Positions 1 to 12,036 of a stretch of DNA of 64,000 bases are shown here, piece after piece; the stretch's first letter is position 1, and each line of letters opens with the position of its first letter. Below the pieces are notes generated by a model. That model was not told the DNA's origin. It saw only the letters and a program-made list of their open reading frames with translations, and searched no databases. The stretch covers positions 34,027,712-34,091,711 of the forward strand of contig NC_030679.2 of assembly GCF_000004195.4 (NCBI RefSeq), in the 5' to 3' direction. Source of the stretch: Xenopus tropicalis (taxonomy: Eukaryota; Chordata; Amphibia; Anura; Pipidae). A program made the position numbers and the translations under genes.

Positions 1-103
1 AATGTCTTATGTTCATAAAATCTCCAGTGTATTGGTTCTATCCTATCCTAACATCCATACTACATCAATCTAAAATAGTAGTAGTATAAAAGTTGGTCCC
101 TTC

Positions 104-276
104 AGCTGGCCATACACTGAAAGATCATCTCATTTGGGGAGGTTGCCAAATGAGTGGATCTTTGCCTAATATGTCCACCTTGAGGTGGCTGATATCAGCC
201 TGATCTGATTTGTTTGGCATGATTTTTTATCTGAATGGGCCAAATTAGCAGCATAAATCTGCCCATGTATGGCATA
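104..276. repeat. Palindromic interspersed repeat, Xenopus type
   Basis: The segment opens with ctggccatacac and closes with gcccatgtatggcata, so its ends are imperfect inverted copies. The interior (a cell of atgagtggatc, then accttgaggtgg) matches a fold-back repeat I remember as common in Xenopus genomic DNA. It lies directly upstream of a TTAA-flanked MITE. The class is not assigned; the inverted ends suggest a non-autonomous DNA transposon. Confidence 0.5.
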
Positions 277-293
277 CTTTACTTTATAGGTGC

Positions 294-783
294 TTAAAGG
301 GATACTGTCATGATTTTTATGGTGTACTTTTTATTTCTAAATTATACTGTTTACATAGCAAAGAATTCACTCTGCCATTTAAAATATTATTCATAAACCA
401 ACAAATGTATTTTTTAGCTGTAATATTGGGGTGTAGTCGCCATCTCAGTGCATTGTGCCTGAGTCTGAGCTTTCAGAAGGAGCCAGCGCTACACATTAGA
501 ACTGCTTTCAGGTAACCTATTGTTTCTCCTACTCCCATGTAACTGGAGGAGTCCCAAGCTGGACTTGGATTTCTTACTATTGAGTGCTATTCTGATATCT
601 ACTGGGAGCTGTTATCTTGCTCTCTTCTCATTGTTCTGCTGATTGGCCGCTGGAAGGGGATGATATCACTCTAACTTTTCAAAATTAAATATAAAAAAAA
701 ACAGGATTCTGCTGGAGAAGCTCTATTAACTGATGTGTTTTTAAAAAAAACAAACATGTTTTTCCATGACAATGTTCCTTTAA
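294..783. mobile_element. T2/Kolobok-like MITE flanked by TTAA
   Basis: The element starts TTAAAGGGATACTGTCATG and ends CATGACAATGTTCCTTTAA. These are inverted terminal repeats that include the TTAA target, about 490 bp apart. TTAAAGGR termini with TTAA targets are the hallmark of the Xenopus T2 MITE family (Kolobok superfamily). It has no coding capacity. A second, rearranged copy of the same interior lies at about 23065-23626. Confidence 0.75.
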
Positions 784-789
784 ATATTC

Positions 790-1500
790 TTTATCTACTG
801 TATCTCCTTCCCTCAGAGGTACCGCTCTTCAACCCTAACCTCTGTCCCAAACTTGATACCCAGCTTTATTATTTACATTATTTTTTCCATCAAACATATA
901 ACACTTCTCAATACCTAATCTCCACCTATTCCATAATATATTTCACTTTTCCTTATCTTTCTCCACCTATTCCCTCATATATTTCCTTGTCCTTATCATG
1001 GCTTTCGATAAAAACAAGAATCATTTACAAACTACCTATGTTATACTTTACATCCCTTCAAATTCCTTTCATTACCTATTATTGTAATAACCCCCTGTTT
1101 GTTGTATGAATTTATTGCTCTACCATTTGCACTTTATAAATAAAGGTATAATATACTCTTCCTTATCTCTGGCTATTTCTTTTTTAACTGGACTAGCTGT
1201 CATTCCCACTAGTCAGTTTTTTTTTTCAGGTACTCCACACTTCACATCATTTCTTCCCTTAAAAAAATTGAATTTCTTTTTAGTCCCTACTATATTCCTT
1301 CCCTCCGAACCAAGATCATTGTTTCACACTTTGATACTCATTCCTCAGAACTCATGTCCTTCTTTCCCCAGACATCCAGCTCCTTCATCCATCACTATAA
1401 TATTCCATCCTTACAGCTTCACTCCACCCCAGTTCTTGTCCATAGTCTTTATCATTACACCTTATGAGGCACATCCCAATTCCACCCTTTGCATTTAATT
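790..1500 (+). other. Pyrimidine-rich, strand-asymmetric tract
   Basis: For about 700 bases the plus strand is strikingly rich in C and T and poor in G, for example the runs around 900-1000 and 1330-1440. Two open frames (735-1109 and 1106-1498) exist mainly because such sequence contains few stop codons. Their translations are low-complexity (many L, S, F, I, Y, P) and match no family I know. I treat them as non-coding. Confidence 0.45.
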
Positions 1501-2117
1501 CTCAGTAATACTTGCTTGTGTTCAAGTGAATGGACTCACTTTTATTCATATAACTCATATTACTGATTCTGATTCCTATTTGCTCTCAAAATGAATGCAC
1601 AAAAGGTCCTTGGGATATACTGTATTTACTTCTAATTTAAAATAGAATGTTAAATCCATGTAGCAAAATGTCAACACTTGCTTTAGAGAAGGGAGGAGCA
1701 TTAGTGGTTGTTAGTATGTATATAGAAATATGATCATATACAATTTATGTTTAGCACATAATATAAATAAATTGATCTCGATCCCTTCACAAAGTATCTA
1801 CTGACCAAACAGTAAGGCCTTCTTTCCAATCATGTATATACATACCCTCACTCTTGATAATCATCTACACAACCAAGCTGTCCTGGATGAAACCACAAAC
1901 AGAAACAGAAGTTTCTCCACTAAATCAGATGTAATGAAGCAAATTGGCCCTTACATTTGAAACATTGAGGAATTTCTCCAAAAGGCGTTATTAAAATTTG
2001 AGCAGAAACTGTCTGACAGAAAAGTCTGAAAAGAAATTAATATCTTGTATAAACTATACACCTCTTAATACTGCTTTCATTTGAACATACTTACATACTT
2101 ACATCTTGGCAATTTGC
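1501..2117. other. AT-rich intronic DNA, nothing recognised
   Basis: No gene, RNA or repeat that I can name. Only short A/T runs are visible. Confidence 0.5.
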
Positions 2118-2428
2118 TTTATTATTCATGTATTTATAAAGCACAAACACATTTATGCAGCACTTTACATAGTTTATACATCATTCACATCAGTTCCTGC
2201 CCCAAATGATCTTACAGTCCACATAGGATCGGTTTTATCAGGAGCCAATTAAGCTGCTTGTATATTTTTTTGAAAGTGTGGGAGAAACAAGATTAGCTGT
2301 AGAAATCCCACCCAAACACAGGTAGAATATACAAACCTCTGGCAGTTAGGATCCAGGCAGGAATTGAACTGAGGATCCAAGTCATGCAAAGCTTATATGC
2401 TAACCACTGAGCCACCATACTGCTGGAG
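2118..2428 (+). mobile_element. SINE (widespread amphibian family), forward copy
   Basis: The order of blocks matches a SINE familiar from Xenopus: tatttataaagcac at the 5' side, then a central ttcctgccccaaatgatctt, then gagccaattaa, agtgtgggagaaac, and the 3' block tgctaaccactgagccacc at about 2399-2417. The copy is diverged. Reverse-oriented fragments of what looks like the same 5' region are at about 15955-16085 and 38380-38500. The short frame at 2293-2586 on the minus strand overlaps it and is not a gene. Confidence 0.65.
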
Positions 2429-3847
2429 TTTCTCTTACCTATGTACAGTATGGAGAATTGTAAGATATTGTGTGTGTCTGTATTTAATTTATTAATAATA
2501 GTAATGACTGGCATTAGTTGTGCAGGAGCTCCAACACTGCAATGCTCATTACAGGGATAAATATGTGTGCAATGCACCGGTAGCATAGTGTTTCAATACA
2601 CTTTATGCAAAAGCACCAATGCAGTGAAAATTGACATCCATATATCTTTCCATTAAACTTTACAAGTTCTGATGAAGTCTGTGGGATCCAACAAAACAGA
2701 ATAAATGTTACTGATTGAGATATTTCCAGCATAACAGTTTCATTTCAAATTGTCGACAGCGAAAAGATAGAAATAGTGCAAGCTATTTGGTTTGGAAATT
2801 AATAAATTGTGCCTACGATCACAGGCGATTAATGCCAAGAAATGGTCCATCGCTTCTGGAGTTCTTTATTTTGCTCATTGTGCCATTCCTTTTTCCTCGC
2901 GAGCGCCTTGCACGCTCTTTCTAGATTTATTAGCCAGCGTGTGTTTGTCATTGTGGGTGACCTTCTTACTGTTATGATTTGGGCTTTCCCCAGCACAGCA
3001 TGGCTGCATGTTTAATTTCTATCAAAGCAGCTTCCAGTTGAGAAAAAATAATTTCCTTTTTTTAAGGAAGAGGTTTTTATTACAGATATTTTAATATTTA
3101 ATAAAAGGAATAAAGAAACTGCAGCAGTGAATAAAGTCATGGGGAGTGATTTGGGACTGTTAAAAAATCTGTACTGATCAAGGAAAGTAATGGTGTAAAA
3201 GAGAACTATAATATTACATTTTTCTCGGTATCAGCAAAAATCACCAAATAAGGAGCAATGACTATGCTTAAATGATATTAAAAAGGGGGAGTTATTCCTT
3301 ATAGATTATTAGTTGCAGTTAATATTGTTCTGTCATTTTTTTTTCTTTTTTTACTGGAAGTGGTCAGCGACAGAACAAGTCTCATTTGTGCTAAAGATAA
3401 GGCAAAACATTATGCATCTACCACTTCTCATAGGGCAGTAACAGCAGAACACCTGATTTTGACTTATGCTTTTAAATGATTCCAGAAATAGCAAAAACAT
3501 TTGATAAATAACTTGCTTCTTCAACATACAGACATACAGGTGCATGTTTGTATCAATTACAATTTCTATTTAAGTGATCATTTTCCTTGACTGTTACTCA
3601 TTTCTCATATTCAGGTCAGTTCACAAATCGTGAGCTTGCAGATGGCATGATGGGCAGTGCTTTAAGTTACAGGGAAAGTTGTGTAACAACCTGCTGATTT
3701 GAACATGGACTGCACATCTTTGAGACCCTTCAATCCCCTGAAAGCATCTTAGTTGTGTTAGTAGTGAACCAATGACTTTCTGATGCACTTTAAAAAAGGG
3801 CAGTAATCAAGGCCAGACTAAGTCAGGGGCATGAACCATGGGAAGAT
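2429..3847. other. Intronic DNA with one unusually CpG-containing patch
   Basis: No gene or named repeat. The part at 2780-2965 keeps several CpG dinucleotides (gacagcgaaa, tacgatcacaggcgatt, cctcgcgagcgcc) in otherwise CpG-poor AT-rich DNA and looks unique. It is a weak candidate for a conserved intronic element. Confidence 0.25.
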
Positions 3848-3850
3848 TCT

Positions 3851-3960
3851 CCAGGAGCTGGAACTAGGGGTTGCCAGGCAGAAGAGGTACATGCCTGGTG
3901 ACCCCCACCTTTGTGCCCTAGGCATGTGCCTCATCTGCCTACCCCTAGTTCCGGTCCTGG
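3851..3960. repeat. Short fold-back repeat
   Basis: The arm ccaggagctggaactagg at the left pairs with cctagttccggtcctgg at the right, followed inward by cagaagaggtacatgcct (3879-3896) against aggcatgtgcctcatctg (3920-3937). The whole 110 bp can fold into a hairpin. It resembles a Xenopus fold-back repeat. The overlapping open frames on both strands (3818-4090 and 3831-4028) follow from the palindrome. Confidence 0.55.
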
Positions 3961-6900
3961 CTGTAATATATGGTCCTCCTTTTATTATAAGAGCAGCCTC
4001 AAGTGTACCTGCAGTACAAAGCATATAGGCTATGCAGCAATCACAAGTAAAGGAATTTAACCACCAATAAGCCAAATAATGCTTGAACATTCAGGTTGAA
4101 GGTTAACATTGAGGACAAAAGTCTAGTTCAGTTTTCAGAGAAAGCTTTTACAGATGGATGGGCGTCTACAGATCAGTAGGTCAATGAAGCCCAAGTCCAA
4201 GGGCACGTTAAAAAAATCCCAATTAAAAAAAAAAAAAACATTTACTCAAGATTTCAGTTTGGATTTGTTGTACAGTTCTGGTAGATTAAACAAAGGGTAT
4301 ATGATTTCTAGGATATGCTCATTATTGCAGTTAAAACTATCCTTGACAACTTGTGACTTTCATTGAATTGCATTGCTATTTCTCACCAGTTTTGACCAAT
4401 GGTAAATTTATTCCATAGGCTACAAATAACCAGTGTGTTTTTTCTTTTTTTCCCTCTATCTCTTTCTATGGAGATAGAGAGAAAAAGCAGCTTTTAAAAT
4501 GCAAATGTGGCCTTTTATATTATTCGAATCAATATATACAAAAATAATGAGGGCATTTGCGTGTTTAAATTAAAGCAGAACCTTTGAACCCACCATTAAC
4601 ACACCATTTAACCTAAGACAAATCATTTTTTAAGGACAAAAAAAGGTTGAGGTCACTATCTTGGAATTATGTGCTTAGCTGCCCTGAACTTAGCAACAAA
4701 TTACCTGTCAGTGAGGAGATAGTTAGCAGCAGTCATACATTGGATTAATTATTTATAGAGATATGCACATTATATTAAAGGTACAAATGTCAACAATTGT
4801 AACATCTATTTGGTCTGTTAATGGTGATTTCATATTACAAGGCCATCTTTTTGTGAATAGATCATATGTGGATAGAAGATTTATATGTGTAAGCCTAAAG
4901 TACATGTAATTTAACATTGGAGAAGACATGTCTACTTCCAGTGGAATTTGGAGTTAAGTGTTTATCTTATGGATAATGCATTACCCTTGACTCCATTTCT
5001 GCTGGTTTTGTATGAACATTGAAAGTGACAGCTGCCATAGGTGCAGAGAGAGGGGGATTGCAGATGCTTACCTTCAAGTAAAATATGTTACTTGCACTGA
5101 TCCCCCTTAAACTAAATACAAGCTTTGCTCCTTATTAAATATTCATTACTGGCTTATAGTTAATTCATACCCATCCTCCCATTAAATTAAATGAACCCCA
5201 GCTATGTCTATGCAGTATCAGATATTGTCTATTAAAGGTCTATTTAATCCACTACTTAACATTCTGTTTACAGCCTAGGTGATTTCCTACTAGGATCATA
5301 AAACACACAAAAACCTTTATACTGGCATAAAGATATATGTTATAATTGTATAACTGTTACATACAGTACATGGCAATTTACCTCTTTCTATAGTCAGTAT
5401 ATAAAACTCGAGAATATGTATATAATAATTAATACTAAAGTGAAAAAAAAAATCTCTTCTAGATATTGGTGCTTATGTGGGTGTAAGCAAGTTAAATAGC
5501 CAAAAATGGCAGTTTCAGAATTAATAGATACAAACAATTTCAAATAATATTTGATATTATATCCTAATGCCACATAGTTCCTAGGCTCCTCACTCCTAAC
5601 AAATTCAGTGTCATTGGGTGCTTCATATGAAGTATGTTATATGGTTATTTGACTTTTTGTATTTAAGACCTTGGCAGTAATTTCCACACATGATAAATGG
5701 CTTTTTTCCCATTATCATTGATGTTTTATGTATCATAGGCACGTTGCCAGTACCTGTATTAGATTTTCTTCTAAGATATGTTACTTGTGTTTGCCTTGTA
5801 AATGATTAGTGTAAAGCTTTTTATACTTGGGACTGTATGGTGGAGATACAGTATTAGTTGTACTGTAAGTGGCAGTTTTGAAGACAACCATGAGTTCATA
5901 TAGGATTTCAAATGGCATTCAAGGACAGAGCATCCTGTTATCAGTCGGCATGAGAAGTCATTGTCCATTTGAAAGTCACAATAGGGCATAGCTCCCTTTC
6001 CCTTCATGTATGGCCTGATCAGCCCATGGGCCAATAGATTGGGGCCATCCACTGTTGAGGTCACATTGTACAATTTGTATCTTTGCCAACTTTAATGAGT
6101 TGTGATGTATGGAAACATTAGGTTGACTGCGGGGATTGCCCTAGAAACTGTTCAGGGTTATAAAAATGACAAAATAGTTTTAGTATTTCAGAACACACTG
6201 TAGAGCCAAAATGGATCCAACATAATCCCCAAATATTATCCAATACATAAACTTAAGTATATTAAAGCAAGTGATACAAGCAAAGAATCTCCTCCAACAT
6301 ACTTATTATTAACGCATTCAAATCAGCAGCCAGGAAAAGCTAAAATCCCAAAGCCCTGAAGATAATAAATGCATATGTTCCCTTTTCTTCATGTTTATGT
6401 TGTTTCTTGATGGAGCTGCAGGTAAATGTGCAGCTGCTGTTGGCTAACAGGCTGCATAGCACGAAGACTGAACATAATCCCCCTGAGTAATGAAAAACCT
6501 ATTTCTATTTTTGCAGCCTCACTGCTCTTTGCGCTGAAAAGGCTGGTGTCTTGTCTCCCATTTGTTGTACTTTATTACTCTTCTAGTCAACCACACACAG
6601 TAAGTGTAAGGAAATTATATATTAGAATGCAATTTGTCTCTCATTTGTTCCTTATTTATTTCTGGATTTACAGAAATATTACATTGGCAAAACAAGGCTG
6701 CTGGCACGCTGCTTTTTTGATGGTTGTCGAAATAGCGGCTTGATATACACAAGCATTCTATTCAGTTAGCGGAGAGAGTATTTATAGCCTAATAGCCAAA
6801 GTACTTTCCCATATATTCATACTCCTTCCTTATTTGCAGGAATATAAGATGCTTAGTCATAAGCTGACTTATTTCTATTTGTGCCTGTGAATAATGCGGA

Positions 6901-7798
6901 ACACAAATTAACGTGGTCCAAAGAGCAAGTTACATTTTAAAACCATAAACCTTTTTTGGCCTGCATGGCAAAGCTTTTATCAATAGAAGTATATCATGTT
7001 GCAATGACAGTGATTTCCACAGTGGAGTTTATTATTATGCTATGCATATATTTTATGTCACATACTGTGACAGTGGCTTAGTAGTCGTAAAGATCAGCCC
7101 AAGATTTAGTCTATGACTTTCATGCCCACAAAGAAAAGGATATTTACTGCCCACAAAGAAAAGGATATTTACTTTGACCAACCCAAAGTTGCTTTAATTG
7201 CAACCATTGAAAAGGCAGCACAGAATAAACAACACAGAAACAAATCCGTGGCTGCTCTCTCTGAAACTCTAACATGTGTCTGGAGAAAAAAACAGAACAT
7301 TGCATTCATCTGAAAATATTTCACCACCTGAACAGGACACAGCAAACATTTTCAGTGGTTTTAAGGCAATACTTTTTACCACTTTCTGTTCTCTGTTCTG
7401 ATTTTTAAAAACATGCCACAGATGCCAAAATTTTTCTGGCCTACAAGGTGGAGGGCCAATAATGGAAGTCAGTTTTGACCACTACTCTTTTTTAAACAAC
7501 ACCCACTTTAAACCCCATCCATGTTGTAACAAGAGCTTTTAAAACCATACCCACATTAATGGTGCTAGCACAGCAAAAACCCAAATCGTTGGTGCCCACT
7601 GTAGGGATATTACCCTTCATTTATATGTGAAATAATTATTAGCTCATATTAAGACATCCTTAAATCCATATGCCTCCTCCTCCCCTGTGGATAGCACATC
7701 AACCTCCAGCATATAAACATACTTTAGGGACCATATAATGACTTCCAAAAATGCTAACAAAACTCTCAGAAAAACCCCCTGCCAGGTTCACTTCCCAC
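3961..7798. other. Gene-free intronic DNA
   Basis: AT-rich sequence with no gene, RNA or named repeat. A 25-bp direct duplication (tgcccacaaagaaaaggata plus five bases) is repeated back to back at 7123-7147 and 7148-7172. The stretch about 6370-6930 is less simple in composition and may be unique intron. The 100-codon minus-strand frame at 5771-6073 has no recognisable domain. Confidence 0.4.
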
Positions 7799-8945
7799 AG
7801 GTAGTATAGGGCAGGCAGTGTATGACACACACAGGCAGCATAGGGCAGGCAGAGTATGGCACACACAGACAGCATAGGGCAGGCAGAGTATGGCACACAC
7901 AGGCAGCATAGAGCAGGCAGTGCATGGCACACACAGGCAGCATAGAGCAGGCAGTGCATGGCACACACAGGCAACATAGGCCAGGCAGAGTATGGCACAC
8001 ACAGACAGCCTAGGGCAGGCAGAGTATAGCACATAGGCAGCATAGGACAAGCAGAGTACTGCCTGTGTGTGCCGTACTCTGCCTGCCCTAGGCTGTCTGT
8101 GTGTGCCATACTCTACCTGCCCTATGCTGCCTGTGTGTGCCATACTCTACCTGCCCTATGCTGCCTGTGTGTGCCATACTCTGCCTGCCCTATTCTGCCT
8201 GTGTGCCATACTCTGTCTGACATACCCTGCCTGTGTGTGCCATACTCTGCCTGCCCTACCCTGCATGTGTGTGTCATACTCTACCTGCCCTATGCTGCCT
8301 GTGTGTGCCATACTCTGCCTGCCCTATTCTGCCTGTGTGCCATACTCTGTCTGACATACCCTGCCTGTGTGTTCCATACTCTGCCTGCCCTACCCTGCAT
8401 GTGTGTGTCATACTCTACCTGCCCTATGCTGCCTGTGTGTGCCATACTCTGCCTGCCCTATTCTGCCTGTGTGCCATACTCTGTCTGACATACCCTGCCT
8501 GTGTGTACCATACTCTACCTGCCCTATGCTGCCTGTGTGTGCCATACTCTGCCTGCCCTATTCTGCCTGTGTGCCATACTCTGTCTGACATACCCTGCCT
8601 GTGTGTGCCATACTCTGTCTGACATACCCTGCCTGTGTGTGCCATACTCTACCTGCCCTATGCTGCCTGTGTGTGCAATACTCTGCCTGCCCTATTCTGC
8701 CTGTGTGCCATACTCTGCCTGCCCTACCCTGCATGTGTGTGCCATACTCTACCTGCCCTATGCTGCCTGAGTTTGCCATGCTCTGTCTGCCCTACCCTGC
8801 ATGTGTGTGCCATACTCTGCCTGCCCTATGCTGCCTGCATGTGCCATACTCTGCCTGCCCTATGCTGCCTGCATGTGCTATACTCTGCCTGCCCTATGCT
8901 GCCTGTGTGTGCCATGCTCTCCCTGCCCTACTCTGCCTGCCCTGT
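7799..8945. repeat. Minisatellite, 32-34-bp units, mirrored halves
   Basis: About 33 units related to gccatactctgcctgccct plus tgctgcctgtgt run for 1.15 kb. From 7799 to about 8050 they read in the minus orientation; from about 8060 onward they read in the plus orientation. The right half has higher-order structure: the variant tattctgcctgtgtgcc recurs at about 8191, 8325, 8459, 8559 and 8693, giving steps of 134, 134, 100 and 134 bp (four units, once three). The many Cys/Pro/Leu-rich open frames on both strands are by-products of the array. Confidence 0.9.
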
Positions 8946-9200
8946 GGTGTGAACAATGCAGAGGGTGAATAGTGCAGGAATTAAAAGGTGTAAACAGCAC
9001 AGGGGATTACATCTATATACAATACAGGGGTTTACAGCCTGAATCTGAGATGTGAACTATGCAGGGGGCTACTTAATCTCAGTATTGATACCATTAAAAG
9101 TTTACACAAAGGTAAGCAGTCACAGCAACCAGACAGGTAGGGGGCCACACAGAGGGGGGCTGCCAGTTAGATGGCACTGGGTTACAGGATAAAGATAAAT
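8946..9200 (+). repeat. Repeat flank attached to the minisatellite
   Basis: Phrases such as gtgaacaatgcagaggg, gtgaatagtgcaggaa, gtaaacagcacagggg and gtgaactatgcaggggg recur loosely. The left border of the minisatellite (gttcacttcccacagg at 7786-7801) is roughly the inverse of ctgtggtgtgaac at about 8941-8953. The satellite therefore probably sits inside a larger inverted-repeat element. Class unknown. Confidence 0.35.
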
Positions 9201-10047
9201 AAGCAGGGTATGCTTATTTTTGAAAAAAAAAATATCTGTGCTAAAGATCTTCTCTGGTCTCTGTTCATACTAACTTCATACATTGTTATCTTCCTTACTA
9301 ATCTTTACCATGGTACCTAATATAACAAACCAAATGAGTAGCACTTCCATGATACTTACACCTTTTTAAATTTGCTAAGGGTAAAAGATCAAAGCCATAG
9401 CCTTAAGTAGGAAACGCTTGATTAATCCCTTCCCCATTTTTGCAACTTGGTGTATAGCTGGTCCACTGCTTCCAGTCACTGAAAGCTTTATTATGAAGGG
9501 GCTGTGTGATTTTTCGATATGGATGAAAACCCTTGCTTCTGCTTGAGCTGTTGTCATGATTATAAGTAATGTATAATATACACACAGTTCTTCCTTCAAG
9601 CGACCTTTGCACATCTCATGCAAAATTCAAGGATGGTAAAGTGATAAGGATGACCTCTGATATTTTAACATGTAATGATGAAGCTCACAGTAGTACTACT
9701 GTGATGTTGTGTATGGGGGATACTTTTATATCTGAGACCTGAGGCCGACAAATGAATTAAATTAAAAAATATAAAGAAAAGTGCAGACCTTTTGTTAGAT
9801 GTTTATTATTGTATTTCATAATTATTTGCACCCGCGCAGATACATTTTACCCCATTACCACATCTTTATGGTACACACTTGTTGCCCACACTTAAACAAG
9901 CAGTGTCAGGTCAAATCTGTCTAAAATAATGTCTCCAGAGAGAGCCATTGGCAAGGTGGTATTTTAGGGTGGAAATCAAAATGGAATAAACTTTATTATA
10001 AACTAAGACATTTATTTATTTTCCTCAAAAAAAAAAGGATCTACAAG
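9201..10047. other. Gene-free intronic DNA
   Basis: No gene or repeat recognised. The two overlapping minus-strand frames at 9375-9623 have no domain features. Confidence 0.4.
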
Positions 10048-10347
10048 TAGTAATGAGCGACTCTGTCCCATTTTGCATCACCGAAAAATTTGTGAAACGT
10101 TAAAAAAACACGTTTGTGGCGTGCATCTTTTTTTGTCGCACACGCCTTTTTTCCCTGCGACCATGCCTATTTTTGACGTGACCACTGTGCATTTTGATGC
10201 CTAATTTGACACAACCACAATTTTTGGGATGTGCAACATATTTTTCCGCAGCGCATTTTGACTGAAGTTTCACAAAACAATTCGCCAATGGCGAAATGTG
10301 GAAATTCGTGGAATCCATGCCTGGTAAAAAAAATTCACTCATCACTA
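10048..10347 (+). mobile_element. hAT-like MITE, TAGTGATGAGCG family, copy 1
   Basis: It begins tagtaatgagcgactctgtc and ends actcatcacta. Imperfect 8-bp flanks are tctacaag (10040-10047) and cctacaaa (10348-10355), matching 6 of 8. The interior carries the degenerate attttgacg/cgaccacg motif series and the conserved 3' block gaaatgtggaaattcgtgga followed by tccatgcctgg. It has no coding capacity; open frames at 10100-10461 are incidental. Confidence 0.75.
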
Positions 10348-10355
10348 CCTACAAA

Positions 10356-11399
10356 TATGAAAAGACTGTCTTCTACTCCCCATTGCTCACTGCCCATCAG
10401 GATGGTCACTAGTAGGTTGTTCCTATTATCCTTCAAATTACAGGGGTTTCCAAATGACTAGAACCATTGCCAGCATGGAACTACTGTTCCAGTGTCCATA
10501 TTCAGAGTTTCTCAAAGAGAACTAAAACAGCACCAGGATAGTGAGCTTTCTAAAAATGCATCTTGACAGTATCAGCAGAGAAGTCTACATGACAATGAGG
10601 TGAATCATGGTAGTTACAGATTTTTTTTTTTTTTTTTAATTCAAACACTCAGTGAACTGGGGCGTTAATAACAAAGCAATTTGCTAATCATAATGGATCA
10701 CTTATTCTACAAAAGAATCATTTTACCTATTCATTGTTACCTCTGAATTAACTTGAAAACTGAAAAGTGTCTGTAAAACTCTCTTTAAATTCGTAACTCT
10801 TCCAGTACTTGTAATGCTATAATTTACACTGCCACTGTTTAATTGATTTGATTGCTTTAATAATTTCTCTTTTTCACTTCAGTGCTAGAATTAAGCAACT
10901 TCAGGAAATGACACATTAATAGATGACAATGCAATTCATTATGGTAGGTGTATGTAAATACACAACTGTGGAAAGTGAATGGAGATAAATTACCCAATTT
11001 ATTGAAGGCAAAATATACAACATTTTGTTGCTTTCAATAAATTGTGTAATATACCTGTACCCCAATTCTTCTGCCACTCTTAATCAAACTGTAATACATT
11101 TATCTATTACTACCTGTGGCTATTGAGCAGTATCACATATAAATAAGGACTGTGGTTGACCAAAATGCAAAAAAAGAAAAAACAAACACAGTTGTGCTCA
11201 CCATTACATTTTAAAGCATTAGGATAGGTACAATTAGGCTATGACCACCAAATTCAACAGACAAAGACAAGAGGTCCTCTACACCCATTATGAACATATA
11301 AAGAACACCAAAACATGTGTTCATTAAGTTACTAAAATGTCTTTACCTTTAAACAAAACATGGCTTATATATTGTAATATATTCAGCTACATCAAAGTC
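10356..11399. other. AT-rich intronic DNA
   Basis: Contains a T-run at about 10619-10639 and an inverted pair around 10998-11050 (tttattgaaggcaaaatata against tttgttgctttcaataaatt). No gene recognised. The last part may include the missing 3' end of the neighbouring Tc1 relic, but I cannot align it. Confidence 0.35.
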
Positions 11400-12036
11400 A
11401 TCCCTGGTCTGGCCAGTCCTACACTCACTTTCATCTGATTCATTTTTCACAGGGACTAAGTTTGACCTGAAACTTGCTTGCGTTCAAGGTTGAAACTCAA
11501 AATCAATCCTAAAGCATCCCCACATCACCACAAAACCACCAAAATGTTGTGATGTTCTTACTATTGAATTCGTTATCTGCTTTACACCACACATAATGAT
11601 GCCTGTGTTGTCCAAAGAGCTGCCTTCTGTTGACTTGTCTGTCCATATAATATTGTCCCAAATGGTTTAAAGATCACCAGGGCGTTTTTTTTTCTTTTAA
11701 ATGTTAAGATGAGAATTGATGGTACTCATAGTCAGCAGTGGTTCTGGCATTGCTACTTCAATTTATCCTATTTTTCCCAGTCTCTTTCTTACTGTGAAAT
11801 CATAAACACTGACCTTAGCTGGGACTATAACAGACTGAAGTTCTTCTTTTGGAGTAATTTTGGCAGGTCGGCTAGCTACTCTCCTACAAAGTGTCTTCAT
11901 TCTTCCAAGTTCCAAATCATTTAGTGAATTCGCTGTTTTATGATGGAGTCCCAGAGCCTTAGCAATAGCTTTGCTAAGCTAATTTTATAAATCAACAACT
12001 TTTTTCCTCACTTATTCTGGAATCTTCTTTGATCAT
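11400..12036 (-). pseudogene. Tc1/mariner-like transposase relic
   Basis: The minus strand contains, in the right N-to-C order but in shifting frames, several pieces typical of Tc1-like transposases. These are SKAIAKALGLHHKTA (paired-like helix-turn-helix), SRPAKIT (the GRPxK-type hook, 11853-11873), KVSVYDFTVRKRLGK (second DNA-binding helix region, about 11772-11819), IIWTDK (the first catalytic Asp, at about 11635-11649) and MWGCF (about 11515-11530). A plausible start Met is at 12036. The family is usually about 340 residues; here the last third, with the second Asp and Glu of the DDE triad, is missing or unrecognisable, and frameshifts separate the pieces. It is dead and cannot mobilise anything. 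Confidence 0.85.

Noticed and set aside
735..1498. Two consecutive plus-strand frames of 124 and 130 codons
   Set aside because: Low-complexity translations from a pyrimidine-rich tract; the first starts inside a MITE.
7799..8945. CRISPR-like regular repeats
   Set aside because: Units are contiguous with no spacers, in vertebrate DNA; it is a minisatellite.
7699..8972. About a dozen overlapping Cys/Pro/Leu-rich open frames on both strands
   Set aside because: They all translate the 32-34-bp minisatellite in different frames; both strands are open because the unit lacks stops. No independent coding evidence.
9130..9180. Chance similarity of cagttagatgg to part of the teneurin segment after the membrane helix
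   Set aside because: Only a few bases match, the frame does not continue, and no splice sites fit.
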